Source: Corythucha ciliata
Lineage: Eukaryota; Arthropoda; Insecta; Hemiptera; Tingidae
Assembly: GCA_038030265.1 (NCBI GenBank)
Contig: CM075937.1
Location: forward strand, 10,106,001 to 10,170,000
Direction of reading: 5' to 3'
Length of the DNA stretch: 64,000 nucleotides
In this document: positions 1 to 13,200 of the stretch, piece after piece
How positions within the stretch are numbered: position 1 is the first letter of the stretch
How the letters are laid out: the number at the start of each line of letters is the position of its first letter
Notes under the pieces: generated by a model
The model's database searches: none
Told to the model about the DNA's origin: nothing
Seen by the model: only the letters and a program-made list of their open reading frames with translations
Position numbers and translations under genes: made by a program

Positions 1-153
1 GCCGCCGCTCACGACGCTACCATTTCAAGCCTTCCCCCCACCTATGAGATGATCGAGTCGCAGTCATTTTACGAGCACATCGTCGACATACCACCGCCAG
101 CCTATATTGAAGCGATTGAAAGCGTGGGATCGTGGGCACTGGTCAACGATGCC
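1..153 (+). CDS. C-terminal exon of an unidentified gene (partial, enters from left edge)
   Basis: Reading from base 1, 50 codons are open and end in TGA at 151-153. I do not recognise the protein. Visible features are two proline/tyrosine clusters, LPPTYEM at about residues 16-22 and IPPPAYIEAI at about residues 35-44. These resemble PPxY-type ligands of WW domains such as those of Nedd4-family ubiquitin ligases, although the second is PPPAY. The tail is acidic and has no membrane segment. The composition is richer in GC and more codon-like than the AT-rich DNA after it. Two overlapping AATAAA signals lie about 175 bp downstream, which fits a real 3' end. The upstream exon structure lies outside the window, so frame and identity cannot be confirmed. 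An open frame of this length could also occur by chance. Confidence 0.5.
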
Positions 154-326
154 TGAACTTCGGAGCATTCACCAGCTCCTCTCCGCCCCCTCGGCCTAGC
201 GGGAAAAGTGAGTTTTTGGGAATGGGCGAAAATTGCACAAAAATTAAGACTGAAAAAAAAAAAAGAAGCGTGGGATTAGACGTTGATCCGACCTCTCTAG
301 GCTTCCCAGCACCCTAATGTGACAAA

Positions 327-337
327 AATAAAATAAA
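327..337 (+). promoter_or_regulatory. Poly(A) signals of the partial gene
   Basis: Two overlapping AATAAA hexamers (327-332 and 332-337) follow the stop codon at 153 by about 175 nt, a normal 3' UTR length. They support a gene end here. Confidence 0.45.
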
Positions 338-945
338 TTACACTTGTAATAAGAGCATAATTACAGTAGTCTTGGAGTCAGTACTTCCATTAAGAAGTAT
401 TATTAAGAAACCAAATTGTTGCTTGACGTGCCATTTTACACAGTCAAATATTAAGTAGAAGGTACTTAAATTCGCCTGTTTTTAATTTTCTGACCTGAGT
501 GCTCATCTGTGATAGTCAAACCTACTTTTAGACTCCTTTTTTTTATTAATGTTTAAAAGTTATTTTAGTATTTTATACGTAAAATGAATAAACAATTTCG
601 TTACGCTATGTGAAAATCATCCAGCAATGAGAGCACGCCTTTCCCTCCCACCGCCGCACGTTATAGTTGCCCCAAAATCTGCTTCGGCCTGCGGGCGGCA
701 CTTTTTGTCACTGCCAACTTCTTGCTCACAACATTGAGCCAGTGATCAGGCTGTTAGGCTATAAAAAGTGGAAAAAGCGCTATTTCGCTAATGTCATACT
801 TTTTCCCATTATGCTCATACCCAAGAGTCCTCTCTCAAACGCAAATTTTGTTTGCTATATTACCACTTTTACACTCAGCAGCCTCCAGGGTTTCTATAGG
901 CGACTAAAACTAAAAAGGCGTGCTAATGTACTAAACCTGGGGTTG
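338..945. other. AT-rich spacer, no gene seen
   Basis: No coding signal was recognised. A 135-codon open frame starting at 667 runs into the repeat array downstream and shows no protein-like motifs. Family A repeat units begin to appear from about 760. Confidence 0.5.
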
Positions 946-3485
946 ATACGTGGTGAAAAGTTTGGAAAAATCGGCTCAAATAGAGGAAAAGCGTTAATTC
1001 ATAGCAAAAAGCAACAAAAATCAAGAATTCGTGGCTACAATTTGATAAACATTCTAATTCGTGGCCATAATTGATGAAAAGCGCTAGTTTGCGGCTATAA
1101 AATTAAGAAAACTATAATTTGCGGCTAAACTTGAGAAAAAGTGAACCTCTGCTGAGACCAGAAAGACCGCTAATTTGCAGCTATATTGAGATAAAGCGGT
1201 CATTTGCATCTACAATGGAGAATAACGCAAATAAGCGGACAAATTTTAGAAAGTCCGCGGCTAAAATCGAGTTTAAAGCGGAAATTCTCGGCTAAAATGG
1301 AGAAAAAGCACTCATTCTCGAATATTCAGATAAGGCTGCGCTGATGTGCTCATCTTGGGGCAAGTACGCGGAAAAAAGTTAGCCAGGAGCGCTAATATTC
1401 GCGGCTACGATATCGGGAAAATGCTAAATTGTAGCAAAAAGCGATAAAAATATATAAAAATGTAGTTAAAAGGGGGATAAAACGCTAACTCGCGGCCAAA
1501 ATTAAGAAAATCGCTAATACGCTGCTGAAACGGTGAAAAACCCCGCCAATTCGCATCAGAAATTGAGATAAAGCGCTTATTCGCAACTGAAATGGGGACA
1601 CGGACCAATTTGAGAAAATGAGCGAGTCCATGGCTAAAATTGAGTAGGCGCAAATTGAGAAGGCTAATGTGCTAATCTTGGGATATTCACGCGACACAAT
1701 GTTTGTAAAAGTGCTGATGCACGCAGCAAGACTAGCGGAAAAGCGCTAAATCATATCAAAAAGCGACCAAAATCACAAATCTACGGAGAATACGCTAATT
1801 CGTGGCTTCTCGAGGAAACTTTGAGCACTTCATTCGTCCAGCAAAGAAGTGAAAGAAACCGGCTAATTTACCGAAAAATAAACACTACGTCGCAGCTAAA
1901 ATGTGGAAAATAAGCTAATTCGCAAATAAAATTAAGAAAAACGCTATTTGGTAGCTGAATTTGAGACAATAGTTAATTATATCGACGTTAATTCAAGGCT
2001 AAAATTAAAAAAAAAACGTCAAGTTGCGGCTAAATTAGAGACAAAACGCTAATTCGCGACAAAAACTGGTAAAAACCGCTACTATTCGGATAAAATTGAA
2101 AAAACGTCACTTCGCGGTTTCTAATGACGGGGGAAACTTCGCGGTTAAAATCGAGAAAAATTGCTAGTTCACTGATAAAAAATAAAAAACGCTTCTACCA
2201 ATGCTGCTAACAATGAAAAATAAGCTATTTCGCGGATAAAATTGAAAACAACGCTAATTTCCTGCAGGAATTGAGACAAATAGCTAATTATCGACGCTAA
2301 TTCGTGGACAAAATTGGAAAAAAAAACAAACAAACAAAACTAAAATGCTGCTGAGATTGAGAAAGATCTCTAATAATCGACTAGAGTAAGATAATCACTA
2401 ATTGACTGCTAAAACTGAGAAAAATTGCTAATTGGCGGTAAAGACTGAGAAAAATCGCTGAAATTCGCAGGCGAAATTGCATGGGGACGAGCGCTAATTC
2501 CCCGATAAAATGTTGAAAAAGCGCTAATTTGGTCTAAAAATGGATAAAAATGACTAATTCGCGGCTAAAATTGAGAAAAATCGCTAATTCGCGGCTAACA
2601 GTGGAAAATATCGCAAGTTTGCGGCTAAAATTGAAAAAACACCAATTCGCAGCTGAAACTTAAAAAAGTCGCTAATTATCGACAAAAAATGAGGAAAATC
2701 AGTAATTTTCTGCTGCTATTGGGAAAAATTGCTAATTCGCGGGTTTTGAAGAAATCATTAAATCGTAGGTGAAATGAACGAAAAGCGCTAATTCACGGGT
2801 AACAAATAGAAAAAATGACGATTCTAGCTAAAAATTGATAAGTATCAATAATTCGCGGCTAAAATTCAGAAAAACGTTAATTGGCGGCCAAAGTTGATAA
2901 AAATCGCTAGTTGTTGATATAATGGAGAAAAACGCTAATACGCGGCTAAAATTGAGAAAACGCCGATTCGCGGCTTCCCATGAAAAAGCGCTAATTCATG
3001 GTTAAGAGTGAAATAAGTTGCTTATTCGCGGCAAAAATTGAAAAAAGGATCAACTAGCTGCTAAAATTGAAAAAAAAATCTTACATCGACTAACATCAGG
3101 AAAATTACTAATATGCTGCTAAAATTGAGGAAAATCGTTAATTCGTGGATGAAATGGAGGAAAAGGGCTAATTCGCGGCTAAAATTAAGAAAAACACTAC
3201 AGGGCGGCTGAATTTGAGAATAATTGCTAATTCGAGGGTCATATTAAGTAAAAACCGATTATAATAGGTAATTCGTGTCTAAGAGTGAAAAAAGTTGCTA
3301 ATGTGCGGCTAAAATTGATGAAATGTCGCTAATTTAACGGAAAAAACGCTCCGTCGCTGCTAACATAGTAAAAAATAGCTAATTGGCGGATGATATTGAG
3401 AAAAACGCTAATTTGCTTTTGAAATCTGTGGTTAAAGCGGTGATTCGCGGCTAAAATTAAGAATAAGCTATAATTTATCGCTGCA
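946..3485 (+). repeat. Family A degenerate tandem array, plus orientation
   Basis: About 2.5 kb of imperfect units of roughly 28-32 bp. The core is CTAATTCGCGGC followed by TAAAATTGAGAAAAA, with variants such as GATAAAATTG and TGAAATTGAG. Dozens of units are visible, each diverged from the next. The array ends at a GC-rich landmark (3515-3568) that recurs next to other family A arrays. No protein is encoded: open frames are short and differ in every unit. Confidence 0.85.
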
Positions 3486-3514
3486 TAAAACTAATATTTC
3501 TTGCTTTTTTTAAG

Positions 3515-3568
3515 AGGCCTCATAGAGATTTCTGAGTCCCGAGCCTCGATTTGTGTAGGTCCACCATT
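3515..3568 (-). repeat. GC-rich landmark at array end (putative element terminus)
   Basis: Read on the minus strand, it runs GGTGGACCTACACAAATCGA, then GGCTCGGGACTCAG, then AAATCTCTATGAGGCC. Related sequence occurs at 36578-36645 (plus strand) and 51347-51412 (minus strand), each time bordering a family A array. It looks like the end of a repeated element, but no paired end with a target duplication was found here. Confidence 0.5.
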
Positions 3569-3987
3569 TAAATTACGGGAGCACGCGGCGTCCTTTCAAG
3601 GTCGGAAACCCGGCTCGAGAACGGACACATCTAGCCTCACAGTAACCAGCTTAGGAGAGTTGTGGGGCGTTTTTCTACCTGAAGCGGCAGCCCTTCGTCA
3701 AAAAAACCCCCCCTCCCAGATCCCGCACGGCGCGATCATCTCAAACCTTCTCCCTTCGCCGGATGTAGATGTAAGCATCCGATACACTGTCAGGATGGGC
3801 TGCAGTTGTGTTTAAGCACTCGTTCCACCGACATCCTGTTCTTCCTCGTGAGGGCCTCCTGGCGCTTTCGAGTGAGCCAAATCAGCAGCAGCATTCTACA
3901 ACCTCCATTTCTCCAAATTATGAAGCTTCCCAACCATAAACAACCAAATTTTGGATTAAGCTTTAGTGGGAATTTCGTGAGATTCCA

Positions 3988-3993
3988 TTTATT
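3988..3993 (-). promoter_or_regulatory. Candidate poly(A) signal of KLHL18
   Basis: AATAAA on the minus strand about 300 nt beyond the KLHL18 stop codon. It is the first clear hexamer in the right place. The sequence between (about 3994-4290) is then its 3' UTR. Confidence 0.5.
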
Positions 3994-4290
3994 CGGTACA
4001 TCTAAATGCAAAATAAAATTCGTTTTTACGATAAAAATAAATAAATTAATGTTTAAAAGGTACTTGAGAGGAATTTTGTCTTGGCTGAATGTAAATGCGT
4101 GCTCTTTTAAACGAGGGAATTCCATTAGTACTGCTCCCCCCCCCCACAAATCGGATTTTGGATTCTTTCTTACCAGTTTCCGTTGAAAATGCCGTCATTT
4201 GGAATATTTCACGTAGTAACATTATAAGATCCAAAATTTGAGTTCAAGCGTAAAAAAAAAACAAAACACGGGACGAACTTCCGATCCGCA

Positions 4291-7200
4291 TCAATCCGAA
4301 CGACAAATCGGTATGACCCCGACACCGACGCCACCTTCGTGGGCACACATTGCCGACACATTGGACCACGAGTCCGTGTTGGGGTCGTAGACTTCAACTG
4401 TGGGCAGATTTGATATGCCGTCGTAGCCTCCGATGGCCCACAGTTTGCCCATGTTGGCGACTAGAGCGACACGGGATCGCATGACGTTCATGGATGCGAC
4501 GAATTTCCAGCTGTAGTGAATGAGGAGGGGGGGGGTTGGTTTGTGCTGTTAAGAGTTGTTTGGGGTTGGGTGGGTAGGAGCGGGGTTAGACTCACGTGTC
4601 AGTGACTGGATCGTACATTTCGACCGTTCTCAGAAACGTGGCTCCGTCGTACCCACCGCAAACGTAAAGTTTACCGTTCAGAGTCGCGACACCGAGGCGA
4701 CACCTTCTCGTCATCATGGGAGTGACTGATGTCCATTGCATCGTCCTAGGATCGTATCTTTCCACCTTTTAAATAAAAACAAAGTAGAAATTTGAAGAAA
4801 AATTGAAATTTGCGGCTTACAGAGTCGAATATGGAAAGACCATCGTGACCACCAAGCGCGTAAACATAGCCTTCAAACGCGATAACACCTCCGGCTGAAC
4901 GATGTTTTTGCATCGGAGTTATCTTGTGCCACGTATCCGTTTCAGGTTGATAGCATTCGACCATATTCAAAGATGAGACGCCATCGTATCCACCGCACAC
5001 GTAGAGGCAATCGTTTAAAGCAGCCGCTCCAACGGCACTCCGTTTACAATGCATCGGAGACACTTTACTCCAAACTCTTTTGACAGGATCAAACACTTCA
5101 ACGGTTGAAAGTCGCTCCGAACCATTGTAACCACCGAAAGCGTACAGGCGATTCTTGAGCACGGCGACTCCCACACGGGATCTGAGCATACTCATGGCTT
5201 CAGCCATTCGCCACCGTCCAACGATTGGATCGAATACTTCAACCGTTGAAACTGACTCGCCTACACACACAACCATTCCGTTTAGCCGAGTGTTAAAACC
5301 TCGCAAAGTGCCTCACGTACCTGATTTAGTGAGACCGCCCACAGCGAAAATATGCCCGATGATGTAATTACAACAACGCGGTCGAGTTTTAAAATTGGGC
5401 AACAGTGGGCGTCGCTCGGGCATCAAATGGTAGTCGCGAGCTTCGTCCACTAAATCGCGACACTCGTGCGACGTTCGAATAAGCTCTTCGGTGGACACAC
5501 GGTCGACGAGGTAGTGGGGTGGGAGTAGAGGTAGTCGGACGGTGGCCAATAGGCGGGGTAGCTCCTCATTGCGAGATTCAGCGTCTTTTTTCACCCAGCG
5601 CATAATCGCTTCGAACACCTTAAAAAATTGTGTTTAATGAAAACTGGAATGTAGGCAGGTGAGGTTTGAGGTTTCAACCTGTTCTTCAGACAAAACATGG
5701 AGCTCATCCCTTTTGACAATATCCATTAATTCGCTGGATGTTAAATTGAGGAATTCCTCAGACAGAGAGACTTCGTGAAAGTACTGTTGAATGTATTTGT
5801 CAGCCGCTTCAATTAGAATCGAACAAACCAATGAGTCAGCAAATTGTCTAATGCCTAAAACGTTATTCGGATGGAACCTAAAACATGAACGAAGCAAATA
5901 GCAACACAGTTTGGGCTAAATTACACTACAAAAAAATAAAAACTTGCCGTTTTTTCAAAAAATCAGCACAGGCATTTCGAACCCTCGACAACTGTAAAAA
6001 TGAAGCGCCCACCATTAAACTTTGAACGTTGTTCGTGTTGATGCTCACTCGTCCACTGTAGGCGAAGTTGATTAAAGCTTCAAGGGCTCTAGACCATCAA
6101 ATTAACGATCGTCACGTGTTAAATAACGGACAGTGTCGAAGAGAGGTGGGGTGAGGGGGTCATACCCAGCGTCAATGCCTTGAATGGTGATCTCTCGTTG
6201 TTTACTTTCGGCCATATCGTTGAGAAACATGGCGTGAAAGTATGGAATTGAGGCGGCTAGAACGAGACGGTGTCCTGAAAACGATTGGTCGTCCACCTAA
6301 TTGAGAGAACAAAAAATTCAGATCACGAGTAGCCACGTCCGGCTGCACGGGATCACAAGTCCTTCAAGGGCCGTGCGTCTGCGGGTGCTGGGGTCTTTTC
6401 TGGTCCTATCTGTCTAGCGCAGAGCCTTGCTTTCCTTATTTAGCAATACGTACATTCTTACAGTAAGGGATGAGGTGCCGTGAAAGTGCCAGTTTCACGG
6501 GAGCAACACCACAAAATGTTCAGGAAATTTGCAGTTTTGAGGTTATCCGCAGACACGAAATTCATAGTTTTGCGTCTGTGCCAGCCATTCACATCCATGT
6601 AACCACAACATTTCGTGCTCTATAAAAACTGCTAAACTGACGATTCGCGCCCTGAAAATGCCTAAACAGATGATTCCTGCTCTGGAAACTGCAAAATCGA
6701 CCATTTGCACGACAAGAATGGCCAAACTGATCATTTGCGCCTTGCCATTCAGGACTAATTGCCCTCTTTAGATTTTTAAATAAACTGACTATTGCACCCT
6801 GATCACAGCAAAACTGGCGATCCTCACTTTAAAACTATCCTAAAACTGACTTGTTTCATGAACTAATGGTTCACGAACCATAAAAATGGATAAAATGGCG
6901 ATTCGCGCCCTGAAAAAATCCTGAATAGAAGCAGATTCATGCCTTGAAAATGGCGAAATTGACCAGTCGCGCGCCCAAACTGATCATTCTTACATTGTTT
7001 TGACGTACTATTTGCGCCCCTCGAATGACAAAACTCGTGATCATGACTATGCACCCTAAAAATAGCCAAACTGGCTATCCAGGCCATGAAATCGGGGCGA
7101 AAACTGACTCTATGCGCCCTAAAAATAGCTTAACTGACGATTCGAGCCATGAAAATGCCTAAACAGACGATTACTGCTCCGAAAATTGCCAAACAGACCA

Positions 7201-10200
7201 ACCGCACTCATAAAATGACGTTTTCTCGCTCTAAAAATAGCCATACTGGCAATTCGTGCTCCAAGTACCACCACCGTACTTCCATACTAATTATTTGCGC
7301 CCTATAAATGACAAAACGAGCATTCGCGCCCAATGAATGACTTAAACGGACTATTCGCACCATAAAAATGGCTAAACTTAGTTCACATACCTTACAATTG
7401 ACTAAAATAACGGATTGGTGCCCTAAAAATATCACACTGGCAATTGGCAATTCACGTCACTCTATATGCGGCCTACAAATGGTTAAACTGACGATTCACA
7501 AATTTGAAAAGCCGAAAAAAATCGTTCATTCGCGCGTAAAACATGTCTCCGACCGAGCCGCAAAATTGCATTTTCAAGATTTTGGCTGCGAATTAGCGTT
7601 TTAATTTTTTTTATCGGGAATTAGCGCCTTTTTGCAATTTTAGCCGCGAAGTTGCCTACACCAGTAGACACGAACGGTTTTCTCAATTTTATCTCCGAAT
7701 TAGCATTTCTCTACATTTTGGCTGCGGATTAGTGAGTTTTATCCATTTTCAGCCGCAAACAAGCGCTTTTTCTACATTTGATCCGCAATTTAGGAGTTTT
7801 CCGTAATTTAATCCGTGAATTAGCGTTGTTCTCCTTTCTAGCTGCGAATGAGAGCTTCAGCTCAATTATAGCTGCGAATTAGCGTTTTTTCTCAGTTTTA
7901 GCAGCGTGTTAGCACTTTTTCTTCGAATTATCGAACGCTTTTCTCTCAATTTTAGTCACGAAGTTACCTCGAAAAGCCTCGAAATCGCGTGTTCTCAATA
8001 TTCGCTATGTCGGCAAAGCGATTCATCGCTGCTTTTTCTCATTTTTCTAGCCGCGAATCAGTGACTTTTATTAATAATGGCCACGAATAATAGTTTTTCT
8101 CCATTTGTAGCCGCAAATTTATGATGTTTGTCAGTTTTATTTTTTGTTTTACGGAACAGCGCTTTTCTGATGTTTTAGCCGCGAGTAGTAGCGCTTTATC
8201 CAAACCTTTTGCCGCATAATTTATCCAAGACTAGCATATTAGCGCGCCTTTTCAATTTACTGATCTCATTTTTTTATATTTCCTCCGAGAATTACCGCAT
8301 TTACTCAATTTTAGCCATGTTTCACAGATTTTCTCAAGTTGGTTCACCTTTTGGAGTTTTTGTTCATTTCAGCTGCTAACTAGCGGTTTTTTGTTGTTTT
8401 TTTTATCAGCGTATCACATTTTTTTTCTCAATTTTAGCCGCAAATTATAACGTTTTCTCAATGTTATTGAGCTTTTAGCATTTTTAGCCGTGAATTCGTT
8501 ATTTGTGTCTCTTTTTGCCAAGTACATTTTAGCGCTTTTTAGCTATTTCAGCCGCGAATATTAATGATTTTTACAATTTTTTTCCTTTGTAATATCTCCA
8601 AGATTAGCATATTAGCGCGCCTTCTCAATTTGCTAATCTCAATTTTCGATATTTTAACCGCAAATTACCGCTTTTACTCAATTTTAGCCGATTTTCAAAG
8701 ATTTTCTTAAGTTGATCCACGTTTTAACGTTTTTCTCCATTTTAGCTGCGAATTAGCGGTTTAGCTTTTTTATCAAATGCCTTTAATTGAAAAAATTGTT
8801 TTAGCTCTGAATTAGTGAATTTTGTCGTTTTTTCCTACGATTTGGCGCTTTTTAGCAATTTAAGCCTAGTAATACCGCTTAGCAGTAAATTTTTTCAAAC
8901 TGGTCCGCGTATTATCATTTTTATACAAAACGAATGAGCCATTTAGCTCATCTTAAGCTGCGAATCAGCGGGTTTCCTCAGTTTTAGCAGGGTATTAGCG
9001 CTTTTCCTTACTTTTAGCCGCGAATTATTATTTTCTCAATTTCATAGTCACGAATTGGAATTTTTTATTAATTGTTAGACGTGACTTTGCGACGTTTGCC
9101 GCTTTCTGCTACGAATTAGCTGCATGGTTTCATTGGTCGCGCTTGAAGTTGAAGCTTGACGGCAAGTTTGACCGTATGGGTGCGTCAAACGTCAAACATG
9201 CTTGACTAATGAAACCATGCTTGTCAAGCATGTTTTATCGTGTGTGGCCCGCTTCAGGGCAAATCCGCGACTAAAATTGAGGATAGCGCTAATTCGTGCT
9301 AAAAGTGACCCTGAGACCTACGTGAGCTTTAGCGGCTAGAGTGGGTTCAGCGTTTGTAGCGGGCGTGCGATTTTCATCGAAAAAGCACAGATAGAATACT
9401 GTACACGCGTTTGGCGCACCTCGATGGTGTAATGGATACAATGCTCGCTTTCGCAACCCAGCGGGCCTGGGTTTGAATCCAGCCATTGCCCATTACACTA
9501 CAAGGCTGCGGCGAGCTGTGACACGGCACACGCGGCTTCGCGTGGGCGTGTTCCCGGCGGTGTGCGTTCAACAAACCGCGCACCGACCGAAACGTCCGTG
9601 TAGTACGGGTGTGAAGTGCACAGTTAGTAGATGGGTCAGGGGCGGATACACAGATTTGTCCGGCCCGGGACACTGGGAAAATATCGCCCCAATATACATA
9701 TACCTACAGGGTTCTTCCGGAGGAATGTGACACACTTGCACTGGTGATAGTGCGTACCTGGATGCACAAAAACGTCATGTAGACGCATAGCCGAAAATGC
9801 TTTAGTTACCGACTAGCCACCGCTATCCACCCGTCTTGTCGAAAAACGGTTTTTTTTTTCACACTTTTTTCAACACTTGAGAGGTTTTTCTCAATTTTTG
9901 CCGTAAATTAGCGCTTTTTGCTAATTGGCTGCAAAGCTGCTTCCGGAAGTTTTGGCTTGCTATTTCCTCAATTTTCAGTGAATAAGCAAATTTTCTCAAT
10001 TTAACCCCCAATTAGCCATTTATCCTTATTATAACCACACAACATTAGCGTTTTTCTTCATTTTAGCCGCTAAAATTATAGATTTTTATACATTTCAGGC
10101 CACGAATTAGAGTTTTCCTCCAATTTTCGTCACAAACTACGCAAAGCTTTTTCTGAATTTGGCTGTGGATTAGCGATTTTTTCACTTTCTGGCACAAAGC

Positions 10201-13200
10201 TACCTTTAGAAGCCGCGAATTCGACGTTTGGTCCATTTAAATAGCAAATTAGTGTTTTTCCTCACTTTAGCGCTTTTCACTTTTATCAGTGAAATAGAGA
10301 TTTTTCGCCATTTTAGCGGCGAATTAGCGTTTTTTCTGAGTTTTTTCGGTGATTTCGTATTTTTCTTGATCTTAACCGCTAAAGAGCCATTTTTCTCAAT
10401 TTCATTCATGAATTAGCGCTTTTTCTATACTTTATTCGCGGAAGCTTTAAGGAAACTTGAGCCGCGAAGTAGCGCTTTTTCTCACTTCTTTCCGCGAATT
10501 AGTAGCTTACCGAGACAGGGGCGAGGGGGCCGGATTGGCCCGGGCTCCCTATAGGGGGGCCTAAAAATGTAGATATTAAGGATCTAATTTTAAGCTATGT
10601 CTCCACTTCTGCGCCTCTTTCAATTCAACACGCGTTTTCAACTTTCGCTTCAACTTTCAACAACGCATGCGTGATGCGTCTAAGCTATGCACGCAAATTT
10701 CTGATTTCCTTTTAGCTTTTCGAGGCACGCAATAGCGCGTTCCTCACATTCAACACACCACGCACTATGACGCACGCGAAAACAAACACAAATTAAGACG
10801 TAGATTATGTTCGTGTTTGTAGGTACGTGAAAACAAATTTTTGGTATGCAGTTGGACAGCGATATTGGCTCCTTTCGACGATTTTCAATCCATCCGACCC
10901 AGGATGGAGTGCTTTCTGGTGATCAGCAAAGAGTGTAGCGGAATAATCGATTTAGCCCACAAAAGTGCTATTCTCAAGGCTCAAATTGAGATAAAACGCG
11001 GCCTTCTGGGGGAACTTCGCGGCTAAAATAGAGAGAATACGCTGCTCCCCATTTTTTTTTTTTTTTTTTTTTTTTTAAAGGTTCGTAAGCGGATAAAGAT
11101 GAGAAGACGTACTAATATGCTATTCTTGCAGGCAAGTGCCAACGGCTGCAAAGCCCGATCGCCCAACACTTGTATCCGCCCCTGGATGGGTATGACGTAC
11201 GAGCCCACTTGTGGCCTTGGCGTCGCCGGACTCAGCTTGGCTGGAAAAGGCACCCCCCGAAAAAAAAAACAAAAAACAAAACAAAAAACGCGTTTTCCGT
11301 TGTAAATGCTCGAGACGATTAACGCTGAAATCGCGTAACTCCGGTTGACGTAGTACGGGGCTTGGAGAAACATCGCTGTTTCACGGCAATAATTGAGAAA
11401 AAGCTTTAAATCACGGCTAAATTTGCCCCCCCCCCTTCTAATAAATTAAAAAAAAAAACGAAAAAAACACACACGCTCACACACAAGGATAAAACTTACG
11501 AAAAGCGCGCGGAGTGTGATTAAATGAAGTGAAAAAAATGTCTTCCTCTTCATGTTCTTCCCCTTCTTCTTCTAGTTCAATTTGCCTTATTGCCCTCCCC
11601 CACTCCTGATATTTAAAATTTTGCCGCCCAGGGTTATAGCCCTGGTACTGGTAGTCCCTCGCCATGATCCGGCCCTCATCACTACCTATTTCGCAATTTC
11701 AAGGCGCAAATCTTCAGTTGCTATTTTTTAGGTTCAAGTGGTCAAGATAAGGCGGGAATGGTCGGTTTGTCCACTGTTGGAGCGGGAATGGTCGATTTGG
11801 CCATTGTTGGTGCGGGAATGGTCGGTTTGGCCATTCTTGGTGCGGGAATGGTCGATTTTGGAATTCACGGGACAGTCGGTTCATGGTCGGTTTGCCCATT
11901 CTTGGTGCGAGAATAGTCGGTTGCCCACTCTTGGTGCGGGAGTGATCGCATTAGCCATTCTTGGAGGGGGAATGATCGCTTTGGCCATTGTTGGTGCGAA
12001 ATTAGTCGGTTTGGCCATTGTTGGTGCGGGAATGGTCGGTTTGGCCACTGTTGGTGCGAGAATGGTCGGTTCGGCCATTATTGGTGCGGGAATGGTCGAT
12101 TTTGGAATTCACGGGACAGTCGGTTCATGGTCGGTTTGTCCATTCTTGGTGCGAGAATGGTCGGTTTGGCCATTCTTGGTGCGAGAATGGTCGGTTTGGC
12201 CACTCTTGGTGCGAGAATAGTCGGTTTGGTCATTCTTGGTGCGGGAACGGTCGGTTTGGCCATTCTTGGTGCGGGAATGGTCGGTTTGGCCATTCTTGGT
12301 GCGGGAATGGTCGATTTTGGAATTCACGGGACAGTCGGTTCATGGTCGGTTTGCCCATTCTTGGTGCGAGAATGGTCGGTTTTGCCACTCTTGGTGCGAG
12401 AATGGTCGGTTTGGCCACTCTTGGTGCGAGAATAGTCGGTTTGGTCATTATTGTTGCGAGAATAGTCGTTTTGACCATTCTTGGTGCGGGAATGGTCGGT
12501 TTGGCCATTCTTTGGTGCGGGAATGATCGATTTGGTCATTCTTGGTGCGGGAATGATCGCTTTGGCTATTCTTGATGCGAGAATGGTCGGTTTGGCCATT
12601 CTTGGTGCGGGAATGATCGCTTTGGCCATTGTTGGTGCGAAATTAGTCGGTTAGGCCATTGTTAGTGCGAGAATGGTCGGTTTGGCCATTCTTGGTGCGG
12701 GAATGGTCGATTTTGGAATTCACGGGACAGTCGGTGTGCCCATTCTTGGTGCGAGAATAGTCGGTTGGCCACTCTTGGTGCGGGAGTGATCGCATTAGCC
12801 ATTCTTGGTGCGGGAATGATCGCTTTGGCCATTGTTGATACGACATTAGTCGGTTTGGCCATTGTTAGTGCGAGAATCGTGTGTTTGGCCATTCTTGGTG
12901 CGGAAATGGTCGATTTTGGAATTCGCGGGACAGTCGGTTCATGGTCGGTTTGCCCATTCTTGGTGCGAGAATGGTCGGTTTGGCCATTCTTGGTGCGAGA
13001 ATGGTCGGTTTGGTCATTCTTTGGTGCGGGAATGGTCGGTTTGGCAATTCTTGTTGCGGGAATGATCGGTTTGGCCATTCTTGGTGCGAGAATGGTCGGT
13101 TTGGCCATTCTTGGTGCGAGAATGGTCGCTTTGGCCACTCTTCGTGCGAGAATAGTCGTGTTGGTCACTGTTGGTGCGAGAATGATCGCTTTGGCCATTC

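Larger units (their letters stand above)
9405..11295 (+). mobile_element. tRNA-derived SINE split by a DNA transposon
   Basis: The SINE occupies 9413-9636 and 11192-11287, about 320 bp in all. It starts with a tRNA-like head: A-box-like TGGTGTAATGGAT at 9425-9437, as in glutamine/glutamate tRNAs, and B-box-like GGTTTGAATCC at 9470-9480. A GC-rich body follows from 9501, and an A-rich tail sits at 11260-11287. It is flanked by an 8-bp target duplication ACGCGTTT (9405-9412 and 11288-11295). The body is shared with the reverse-strand copy at 54285-54505. Transcription by RNA polymerase III is expected from the boxes; mobility would need a partner LINE. Confidence 0.8.

Noticed and set aside
667..1074. 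135-codon open frame
   Set aside because: The second half is translated from family A repeat units.
946..3485. CRISPR-like array
   Set aside because: The repeats are degenerate, directly tandem and lack unique spacers, and the host is a eukaryote.
3501..4186. Overlapping frames of 104-126 codons on both strands
   Set aside because: They cover the GC-rich landmark and the likely KLHL18 3' UTR and show no protein-like conservation.
9413..9487. Functional tRNA gene
   Set aside because: The promoter boxes are present, but the acceptor and anticodon stems do not pair properly and the sequence continues into a SINE body with its own target duplication.
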